NCBI RefSeq assembly: GCF_024362695.1
Contig: NC_065408.1
Location: 4,588,001 to 4,652,000, forward strand
Reading direction: 5' to 3'
Source: Pectinophora gossypiella
Lineage: Eukaryota > Arthropoda > Insecta > Lepidoptera > Gelechiidae
DNA: 64,000 nt
In this document: piece after piece, positions 56,663 to 64,000 of the stretch
Layout: each line of letters opens with the position of its first letter
Position numbering within the stretch: position 1 is the first letter of the stretch
Notes under the pieces: generated by a model
What the model saw: the letters and a program-made list of their open reading frames with translations, nothing else
What the model was told of the DNA's origin: nothing
The model's database searches: none
Made by a program: the position numbers and the translations under genes

Positions 56663-58210
56663 ATGCCTAAAAAGAAACGCGGGGACGACATGGAATTAGA
56701 ATTTCTTAGGTGGAAAAATAAAAAACTTCAACGTGAGTTGGATCGCAAACGGTCTCGTAAACACAAAAAGAAGGACAGCTGTTCACGTTCTTCATCGCGA
56801 GACAGAGACCGTTCTCGTTCACCCTTACGAGACAAGGACCGTTCTCGTTCGTCTTCTCGGGACACAAGCTACAAAAATACAGGTATGTACCTTGTTTACG
56901 TCAACTAGTGAATCGCGCGCGACACTTTTATATAAGTTAATAGTGATTTACATTTCATATGTAATAAATCGTTTTCTCAACGACAATTACTTAAGTTGTA
57001 ATTAATACCTAGGATTTCCATCATTTCTATACAAACTTTAGGTGAAACTAACGTCGAATTTCTTATAAATGTGTACTAATAACGGCTATAGCTACTTATG
57101 TAAGGCCAATCAGAACAGTTTTTGGGACTGTTTCGCGGCCACTACTATCATGATCAGGGCTGTCTTTGGGACAGACCCGTATGTTGTTTTCGCTAATCAG
57201 AGCAGTTTGTGGGACTGTTTCGCTAGCACACAATTACTTACCTATATGGTAATGGTTTCGTTTCAGCTGAAGATATAAAGGATAATTCACAAATAGAATC
57301 AGATAGTCCAAACGAAGAAACTCTGGTGACAAATACCGACACAGAGACAACAGTAGCTGAAGCTACTAATGAAAGTACTTCATCAGCAACCGAAGTAGGG
57401 CTCACTGAGGACCCAATTCCAGAGGCTTCAGACACTGAACTCCTCGAAATTCTCGGTGCCGATCCTTCCGCGACAGTGGTGTATGGGAAAGATATACACT
57501 CAGAGCTCGCGTCTAGACTTCAGCATGTAGCAACAGCTGGACTGACAAAAGAATCACGTAAAGAACTCAATGATAAATATTTAATACCAGCTAACAGCAT
57601 TAAAATCGGTGCTCCTTCTATGAATCCCGAAATTAAAGCTGCTGTAACAGAAACAGTCATGAAAAGAGACAAAGGGATAGAACTTCGACAAATACAGCTG
57701 GCTGCTGCAATTTCCGGCCTAGCTACAATACTCAGTAAAGAACTCGAGTCCAAAGATAAAGACAGCTCCCGATCGAAACAGCTTATGGATGTCTGTCGCA
57801 TCCTTTGCGATATACAACACGCCGAATCAGTTACTAGGCGTAATTTCGCTATCTTTTCAATAAAAAGAGAACTTAAGGAACACCTCGTTAACACGAAAAT
57901 TGATAAGACCTTGTTTGGGGAAGACCTCGCAGAGACTCTAAAATCTGCTAAAGCGGTAACCAAATCTGGAACCGAGCTCAAGACTAAACCTCCACCGAAA
58001 CCAAAGGCACCGGTGTCGACCGGAAATTTAAACTGGAAGAGCCCGGCACCAGCTCGGAAGCAGCAGCAGCAGCAGCAAGGAGCGCCGCGCGGTCGCGAAG
58101 CAGCTCCCCCGCAGGCGCCGGGCCCAGCACACCGATACACTCGAACTGGGCCGCACGCCAGCTCGTCCAAGCCATCGTACAATCAGCCGAAACAGAACCA
58201 GAGGCGCTAA
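56663..58210 (+). CDS. Gag-like protein of the DIRS element, with one intron
   Basis: Two exons join in frame: 56663-56882 and 57267-58210 (387 aa). The 384-bp intron has a GTATGT donor and a TTTCAG acceptor, and the split codon (G|CT) restores the frame exactly. Exon 1 is very basic and rich in Arg-Ser/Arg-Asp repeats (RDRDRSRSPLRDKDRSRSSS), like the RS domain of splicing factors. Exon 2 starts acidic, then has an alpha-helical-looking centre (for example AVTETVMKRDKGIELRQIQL) and a proline/glutamine/arginine-rich end with a poly-Gln run. No zinc knuckle was seen. By position and composition it is the gag of a DIRS-type element, probably the particle protein. The last part overlaps the RT frame by over 200 bases in the -1 register. 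Confidence 0.8.
56883..57266 (+). other. Spliceosomal-type intron inside the DIRS gag
   Basis: GT-AG boundaries flank 384 bp with stops in every frame that would continue gag. It contains three ~43-bp tandem units (57108, 57152, 57195), each with a CAGTTTTTGGGACTG-like stem-loop. Confidence 0.75.
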
Positions 58211-60111
58211 ATCCGGTAAAGTACGCCGGTCAGTTACATCTCTTTCACAAACAGTGGGCTTTATTAACTAACGATAAAACTATACTATCCTGGATAGACG
58301 GCTACAAAATTAATTTTACAAGTCCTGTCGTTCAAGACTGTCCTCCTAGAACTCTAAATTATTCTGGTACTGAAAGAAGGCACTTTGACGAAGCAATTCA
58401 AAATTTAATAACAATCGGAGCAATATCGGAATGCAAACCTTGTAAGGGACAATTTCTTTCAAGCATATTTTTACGACCTAAACCAAATGGAAAGATGCGT
58501 TTCATTCTGAATCTCAAAAATCTTAACAAATTTATCAACACCGATCATTTCAAACTCGAGGATTTACGTACCGCAATCAAACTTGTCTCTAGAGAATGTT
58601 TTATGGCTAACCTGGACTTAAAAGATGCTTATTTGCTAATCAATATTCATAAACATTCGCGGAAATACTTGCGCTTCATGTACTTAGGTAGGATCTATGA
58701 ATTTAATGTCCTTCCATTTGGTTTAAATACTGCTCCCTATATCTTCACTAAGATCATGAAACCGATAGTTAAATTGCTCCGGCTATGCGGTTATTTGTCT
58801 ACTGTCTATTTAGACGACATATTCCTATTAGGGGAAAACCACAAAGAGTGTTTAACTAATATTTCGATTACGACAAAATTATTGACTAGTCTGGGTTTCA
58901 TTATAAATGAGGAGAAAAGCGCTCTCATTCCTTCACAGACTTGCAAATTTTTAGGGTATATAATTGACTCTCAAAAATTTCAAGTATCATTGCCGAAAGA
59001 TAAGGCAACTCGAATCAAAACCGAATTAATAAACAACATGAAAACCAAAAGGTGTAAAATTAGGAAATTTGCACAATTAGTAGGTTTATTAATTTCTGCT
59101 TGCCCGGCAATAGAGTATGGTATGCTCTATACAAAAGAATTTGAACGGTGTAAGTTCTTGAATCTAAAGGATCACGCTGATTATGATAGCTACATGATCA
59201 TACCCAACACTTTGCATAATGATTTTTCATGGTGGATAAGGGCTATCGACACTTCTGTACGGCAAATCAGGATAGATAATTACCATACAGAAATCTATAC
59301 TGACGCCTCAACTACCGGGTGGGGGGCTGCCTGTGGCAACGATACTGCCAGCGGCATGTGGTCGCAGGAGGAGCGCGGAAAGCATATAAATCATCTAGAG
59401 CTATTGGCAGCATTCTTCGGCCTTAAGATATTTGCTAAAAATCTTAGTAACTGTCAGATTCTTCTACGGGTTGATAATTCAACTGCAATCGCGTATATCA
59501 ATCGCATGGGTGGGATTCAATTCCCGCATCTCTCTAAGGTAGCTAAAGACATTTGGCAGTGGTGCGAGGATCGCAATATTTTCATATACGCATCCTACAT
59601 AAAGTCTTCGGACAATGAAATTGCTGATGCTGAGTCGCGAAGAGTCCACCCGGACGTGGAATGGACTTTATCAAATAAAGCATTTCAAAGCATCACTTGC
59701 AGTTTCGGCCAACCAGAAATAGATATTTTTGCAAGTAGAATTAATACAAAATGTAAAAAATATATGTCATGGCATCGTGATCCTGACGCATTTGCTGTCA
59801 ATTCCTTTACCACAAACTGGTCAGGATTTTACTTTTATGCTTTCCCGCCATTCGCTATTGTACTCAAAACGCTGCGAAAAATAATTTCAGATAGAGCAAG
59901 GGGTATCGTGGTCGTGCCGAAATGGCCCACTCAACCATGGTACCCTCTGTACCATCGTCTCCTCCTATCAAAACTAAAAGAGTTTGAACCTAATGAGAAT
60001 GTTATTGTATCCAATTCCAGCACCCGCAACATACAGGCGAATCTTACCCTGGTTGCCGGAGTGTTGTGCGGACAGCGCTACTGCGACGCAGCATACCACC
60101 CTCCACTGTAG
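57988..60111 (+). CDS. Reverse transcriptase / RNase H / methyltransferase-like polyprotein of the DIRS element
   Basis: The frame is open from 57988 to the stop at 60111. The first ATG (58495) lies inside the RT domain, after the conserved IFLRPKPNGK block, so translation must begin upstream without AUG or by -1 frameshifting from gag, which it overlaps. RT signatures: RFILNLKNLN, NLDLKDAYL, LPFGLNTAPYIFTK and the catalytic YLDD (58807-58818). RNase H follows with EIYTDAS (about 59290), HLELLAAF and LRVDNSTA. The C-terminal region (QPEIDIFASRINTK, then FYFYAFPPFA near 59833-59860 and VVVPKWPTQPWYP) corresponds to the segment described as Dam-like methyltransferase in DIRS elements; FPPF stands where an [N/D]PP[Y/F/W]-type motif is expected, so methylation activity is doubtful. 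All core catalytic RT and RNase H residues that I can recognise are present. Confidence 0.85.
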   Translation, partial: TSTETKGTGVDRKFKLEEPGTSSEAAAAAARSAARSRSSSPAGAGPSTPIHSNWAARQLVQAIVQSAETEPEALNPVKYAGQLHLFHKQWALLTNDKTILSWIDGYKINFTSPVVQDCPPRTLNYSGTERRHFDEAIQNLITIGAISECKPCKGQFLSSIFLRPKPNGKMRFILNLKNLNKFINTDHFKLEDLRTAIKLVSRECFMANLDLKDAYLLINIHKHSRKYLRFMYLGRIYEFNVLPFGLNTAPYIFTKIMKPIVKLLRLCGYLSTVYLDDIFLLGENHKECLTNISITTKLLTSLGFIINEEKSALIPSQTCKFLGYIIDSQKFQVSLPKDKATRIKTELINNMKTKRCKIRKFAQLVGLLISACPAIEYGMLYTKEFERCKFLNLKDHADYDSYMIIPNTLHNDFSWWIRAIDTSVRQIRIDNYHTEIYTDASTTGWGAACGNDTASGMWSQEERGKHINHLELLAAFFGLKIFAKNLSNCQILLRVDNSTAIAYINRMGGIQFPHLSKVAKDIWQWCEDRNIFIYASYIKSSDNEIADAESRRVHPDVEWTLSNKAFQSITCSFGQPEIDIFASRINTKCKKYMSWHRDPDAFAVNSFTTNWSGFYFYAFPPFAIVLKTLRKIISDRARGIVVVPKWPTQPWYPLYHRLLLSKLKEFEPNENVIVSNSSTRNIQANLTLVAGVLCGQRYCDAAYHPPL

Positions 60112-61025
60112 ACATCATGATCGCGTCACTCTCTGAAAACTCCCTCAAGCAATATGACGTGGCCCTTAAGAAGTGGTTTAATTTCTGTCTGACAAATAAG
60201 ATAAATCTCTACGAAGCGTCAATCCCAACTGTCCTATACTTTTTAACCGAGGCATACAATCACGGTAGTCAATATGGTACATTAAACTCATACCGTTCGG
60301 CTATGTCATTAATTCTTGGTCCATACATGGCTAAAGACGATAGAATTTCACGATTTTTTAAAGGAATATTTAGGCTTCGCCCCCCTCAACCCAAATACAA
60401 CATTACGTGGGACACATCTGCTGTGTTAGATCTGTTAGGCCAAAAATACCCCAATGAAACTTTGCCATTGGAAACCCTAACTAAGAAATGCGCAGTACTA
60501 ATTGCCCTTACAACTGCACATCGTATGCAAACATTAGCCAAAATTAACGTTAACGATATAGAAATATTAGAAACAAAAATCTTAATAAAGATACCGGCAC
60601 ATATAAAAACATCAAGACCTGGAACAAGTCAACCGGTGCTAACATTACCCTTTTTCTTGGAAAAACCCGAAATATGTCCTTCTAAAACACTACTTGCTTA
60701 TTTAGATAAAACCAAACAAAACAGGGGGATTAATAACAGCCTATTTATTAGCTTCAGAAAGCCATTCAAACCCATAACTTCACAGTCACTGAGTCGCTGG
60801 GTGAAATCTATATTAAAGGATAGTGGGATAGACGTTTCAATCTTTACCGCACACAGCACGCGACACGCATCCACCTCCAAGGCTCGCAGCACCGGTGTGT
60901 CTGTGGACCTGATCAGAAAGACGGCAGGGTGGAGCGGTAGCTCTAGAGTTTTTGGTAAATTCTACAATAGAACAGTGCTGAATTCCGAAGAAACCGCATT
61001 CGCAAACGCAATCCTCAACAATTAG
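60066..61025 (+). CDS. Tyrosine recombinase of the DIRS element
   Basis: The frame encodes 319 aa and overlaps the end of the RT ORF by 46 bases in the -1 register. A second in-frame ATG at 60117 (MIASLSENSLKQY) falls right before the conserved N-terminal SAM-like DNA-binding domain and may be the real start. Catalytic residues: Arg153 in TTAHRMQT, His263 and Arg266 in HSTRHAS, a Trp in AGWSG, and the nucleophile Tyr300 in FGKFYNR, all in the family order. The enzyme should insert the circular DNA intermediate by strand exchange, replacing the integrase of LTR elements. No stop or frameshift interrupts it. Confidence 0.9.
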   Translation: MRTALLRRSIPPSTVDIMIASLSENSLKQYDVALKKWFNFCLTNKINLYEASIPTVLYFLTEAYNHGSQYGTLNSYRSAMSLILGPYMAKDDRISRFFKGIFRLRPPQPKYNITWDTSAVLDLLGQKYPNETLPLETLTKKCAVLIALTTAHRMQTLAKINVNDIEILETKILIKIPAHIKTSRPGTSQPVLTLPFFLEKPEICPSKTLLAYLDKTKQNRGINNSLFISFRKPFKPITSQSLSRWVKSILKDSGIDVSIFTAHSTRHASTSKARSTGVSVDLIRKTAGWSGSSRVFGKFYNRTVLNSEETAFANAILNN

Positions 61026-61225
61026 CCATATTATGTAATTTGATTAAAATGATACTATGTTGATTCAGCTATCTTAAAATAGTTTTGACTATTATAGTTT
61101 AGATGTATACACATAAGTATTATCATAGATTATAAACTTGATTGTAACTATTCAATAAACATTTCTTAGTAATTGTTTACAGAATATAGGCTTTCATTGA
61201 CATTTCCTTCGCAGACTCTCAAAGT

Positions 61226-61361
61226 CTACATATGATTTAAGCTTTTCAGGTTACTAATCTCGAGGACGAGGCACGAGTATAATTAATGATTAAACGAACT
61301 TACCAGTAAGTGAAGTTCTATCATAATTATACGAAGTGCCTCGTCCGAAGAGATTAGTAAC
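61226..61361 (+). repeat. Internal complementary region (circle-junction copy) of the DIRS element
   Basis: Bases 61226-61283 are the exact reverse complement of the left end (58 bases from 56383), and 61281-61361 are the exact reverse complement of the right end (61581-61661). The two pieces share AAT. This is the hallmark of DIRS replication, where the region serves as template to rebuild the ends. Confidence 0.93.
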
Positions 61362-61436
61362 ACCCGCCCACCCTATCTAGTGCCCATATTTGCTACTAAA
61401 ATGTCAATGAACATTGGGTTTCATAACTCTGAACTT

Positions 61437-61661
61437 AATGACAGCCGATGATAGTTGGCGGGGAAACTAGGAAAGGAATACTCACATTAAAAAAAAAAAA
61501 AAAATACAATACTTATCTCAACTAGACAGTGCATGAGTGGTGCCACATACGTGTAACTACATATGATTTAAGCTTTTCAGGTTACTAATCTCTTCGGACG
61601 AGGCACTTCGTATAATTATGATAGAACTTCACTTACTGGTAAGTTCGTTTAATCATTAATT
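61437..61661 (-). repeat. Right inverted terminal repeat of the DIRS element
   Basis: Starting at AATGACAGCCGATGATAGTT it mirrors the left repeat with very few differences, then adds an outer segment (from about 61606) that ends ATCATTAATT and is absent from the left end. Confidence 0.92.
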
Positions 61662-62169
61662 GTCCATCGCCCTGAAAGTATTAGTTAATTACTTACTAAT
61701 TTCCTCAAAGTTTCCATTCAGTGTATTGTTCCCTCAATTGTAGGCTAGCTTTTCTGTCCACCCACGACTTCGTCCACGTGGACTTCCATTATCGTGGTCC
61801 GTCATTGGACGTATCATCTATCAGGGGGTCTAAAACACCATAAGGAAACAAGGCATCTAAGGAGCAATATAGTACTTTATCATTTATATCATTTATACAT
61901 TGTTTTACTCCAATCACATCAGTCATCCCGTGATCATGGCACTTGCAACAGTGTCGAAATATCGGGAGTCTCATGTCCCTAATTTGAACGCGGTAAGAAC
62001 CCGTTATTATGTGTTTTAATACTGCATTTTCAGATGAATCGCTTCAATGTGGCCTTATTAACCTCCAAGGCACATAATCTTGCAAATCGCTCTTGCAGTT
62101 TATGCTAAAAGTAGATCAAAATTCTTTGGCATCGCAGGCGCTGCTAGAACAGTTTTATATCTTTCACAA

Positions 62170-62245
62170 TACAGAGTTACCGGGTAAGAGCCTTCAGCGT
62201 TCCCCATTTGTCCGGCCAAGTAGTTAATGCCAAAAAAAATACAGA
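62170..62245 (+). repeat. Dispersed repeat (CGCTCCCCATTTGT family)
   Basis: GTAAGAGCCTTCAGCGTTCC and CATTTGTCCGGCCAAGTAGT then TAATGCCAAAAAAAATAC match 28495-28590. Confidence 0.5.
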
Positions 62246-62299
62246 GAAGGACGATTTTCGTTATTGAAATTTTTAAAATTCAGATGTTGTGATATTACA

Positions 62300-62480
62300 C
62301 ACCGAATTCTTCAGATGACGTCATCAGAATTTTTCATGTCACATTATTTTTTATTTTTTTGACAAATAGAACTGTTGATCTCACAAAATGACAAATATTA
62401 TAGTGCCATACGGTTCTAAAGTGGGTACATAATAATATTGCTTATGACAGTTATGACTGTACTCATAGTTTCAAACAAAC
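62300..62480 (+). repeat. Dispersed MITE-like repeat (GTGGGTACAT family)
   Basis: TTTTTGACAAATAGAACTGT, TTCTAAAGTGGGTACATAAT and TGACTGTACTCATAGTTTCA match 5800-5990. Confidence 0.55.
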
Positions 62481-63804
62481 TCATGCTGTGAATGAGCGCT
62501 CCCGGTACTTACCGCCAATGTGCGTGGAGACCTTTAAACTGGTGACATAGAATAACGGACAATTGACACACGCCCTTGATAGCTAAACAAATGACCATTG
62601 AACGACCACCTTTCTCCTTCCAGCTTTTTGCTTCAATAATGTCATCCTACAATGTCAGAAGGAAACAGATTGACCGAGAAACCTTTCTAGGCTATCAACA
62701 CAAAGGCCTGACCAACATAGTATTTCACCTGCCATGGTGTTGCAAATTCAAAATATTCACAACTACATCACAAAGTCTAGGGATCCGATCAAAAGTGAAT
62801 CTTAAGGCTGAGTATTCTGATTGAGAACAGTTAGATCTTATGTACCGTTGTTGAAGATATCTTGAGCTGTTATTGTGTCTAAGACGCGTCTGCGCATGAC
62901 CTAAGTGCAAATACAACAAGGAACTGACGTTTGAGCTTTCTCGATTATTATCGCGATGGTTAAAGTATTATATTTTATACGCATGCGTGCTTCTCGGTGT
63001 GACTACTATTTTTACGTGTAGAAATCTTTATGTTTATTTATTTTATATATTTAATTAATTAATTATTAAAATATTATTGTAAAGTTAAAAAATTCAAGTC
63101 TCAAGTAATTTTTTTTGAATGTGTTCCTATTACAGGTACACACGGCATTCAAAATTACAACAACAAAATATCTATATACTTATACATATAAAGTATAAAT
63201 AAATCTGTATAAAACTTAAATAGAGTTTTATATAAATAAAACAGACATAAATCTTCTTTACAAACATAAGAGTTAAAAATAATATTATGTTATATACTTG
63301 AGGTAAATTCTTACGCGTTGCGACCCTCTATGCGAGTGTAGAGTGCCTTTTGAGATTTGAACACGTTTCGAATCCAAAACTCGTTCTAAAATTGGTTCAC
63401 TAAAATCAATCTTCTCACAGAGTAATAGTTTTCACCTTTTCACACACTACTTTTGTGCATCGTGAATAGATTCCAAGACACTGTGAATTGAATACCGTAC
63501 AAAGACTGGACATCGAATGACATTGATATATTGAAATCACAGCTGTTGCAAACCTTTTGTAAAACACATTTTTAACGGTTATTGTTTTTGTAGATAACTG
63601 TCAAATGTAACGTTACATTTCCACCTCAAAGAACTGCTCTATAAGGTACGCTAGTAGACTATTGTATTGTTTTAATGAGTTAAACGTTAATAAAGCTTTT
63701 GCACGTGGTTTTTCTTGTATCGACATCTGCACTAATATGACTAAGTATATATTATAATAATTATTATCATGTTATGTGTTTGTGTGTGTGTTTGTCGAAA
63801 TCAC

Positions 63805-64000
63805 TTTGTCAGTCTGTCCTTTGTTTGGTAAGGACTTTTCAGGCTTGAATCACCTGATTGTCCGAAAAAGTAAGTTGATTCCGTGCTTCGGAGGGCACGT
63901 TAAGCCGTTGGTCCCGGCTTAATAGCCAATGCTAATGCCGTAAAAACACCTCCACCAACCCGCAGTGGAGCAGCGTGGTGGAGTACGCTCCATACCCTCT
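63805..64000 (+). repeat. SINE family 4, truncated by the window end
   Basis: AATCACTTTGTCAGTCTGTC, CGTGCTTCGGAGGGCACGTT, CAACCCGCAGTGGAGCAGCG and TGGTGGAGTACGCTCCATAC match 25870-26075. Confidence 0.8.

Larger units (their letters stand above)
56383..61661 (+). mobile_element. Complete-looking DIRS-type tyrosine-recombinase retrotransposon
   Basis: The 5.28-kb element has inverted terminal repeats (left 56383-56560, right 61437-61661), an internal complementary region (61226-61361) made of the reverse complements of its two ends joined together, and three long overlapping ORFs in the DIRS order: gag, RT with RNase H and methyltransferase-like region, and tyrosine recombinase. All ORFs lack internal stops, and the complementary region matches both termini exactly. 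No target-site duplication is seen, as expected for recombinase-mediated insertion; both ends share the trinucleotide ATT. The combination suggests a recent and possibly still mobile copy. Confidence 0.93.
61662..64000. other. Right end of the window; no gene recognised
   Basis: The region contains a fragment of the CGCTCCCCATTTGT repeat (62170-62245), a MITE-like repeat (62300-62480) and a SINE cut by the window edge (63805-64000). The short frames (for example 62576-62824) show no family features. The rest, especially 62830-63780, is AT-rich and unassigned. Confidence 0.55.

Noticed and set aside
57520..58182. 220-codon minus-strand frame
   Set aside because: It is the shadow of the DIRS gag; its Cys runs are the antisense of the CAG repeat.

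Overview
The window is AT-rich eukaryotic DNA that looks like a moth or butterfly (Lepidoptera). The genes are split by GT-AG introns, and the intergenic DNA is packed with repeat types typical of lepidopteran genomes: tRNA-derived SINEs ending in GAAGAA- or ATG-type tails, RTE-like LINE 3' ends, Helitrons with a CTAG end, and many small inverted-repeat elements. The assignment to Lepidoptera rests on repeat and gene style, not on a database search.

Left half (about 1-37,700): a tandem array of three fatty-acid elongase (ELOVL/ELO) genes, all on the + strand. Copy A (3266-5543) lacks its first exons, which must lie left of the window. Copy B (11750-16233) is complete: 6 exons, 266 aa. Copy C (21392-37672) is complete: 6 exons, 336 aa, spread over 16 kb by long repeat-filled introns. 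All three carry the family signatures (KxxE/DxxDT, LHxYHH, HxxMYxYY, TxxQxxQF). A and B share intron positions and resemble each other most. C lacks one of their introns, has another 22 codons further on, and has a long Asn/Gly/Lys/His-rich C-terminal tail. Such enzymes are the condensing (3-ketoacyl-CoA synthase) step of very-long-chain fatty-acid elongation in the ER. A small relic matching the last exon of C lies inside an intron of C.

Between A and B sits a 4.7-kb BEL/Pao-type LTR retrotransposon (6121-10810) with two identical 167-bp LTRs and a 5-bp target duplication. It is internally deleted and frameshifted in gag, RT and integrase, so it must have been moved by proteins from another copy.

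Right half (about 37,700-64,000): no host gene recognised. It holds SINEs, LINE ends, Helitrons, small inverted-repeat elements, microsatellites and one outstanding element, a complete-looking DIRS-type tyrosine-recombinase retrotransposon (56383-61661). That element has inverted terminal repeats, an internal complementary region that exactly matches its two ends, a gag split by an in-frame spliceosomal-type intron, an RT/RNase H/methyltransferase-like ORF and an intact tyrosine recombinase. It is the most interesting mobile system in the window, though its class is known.
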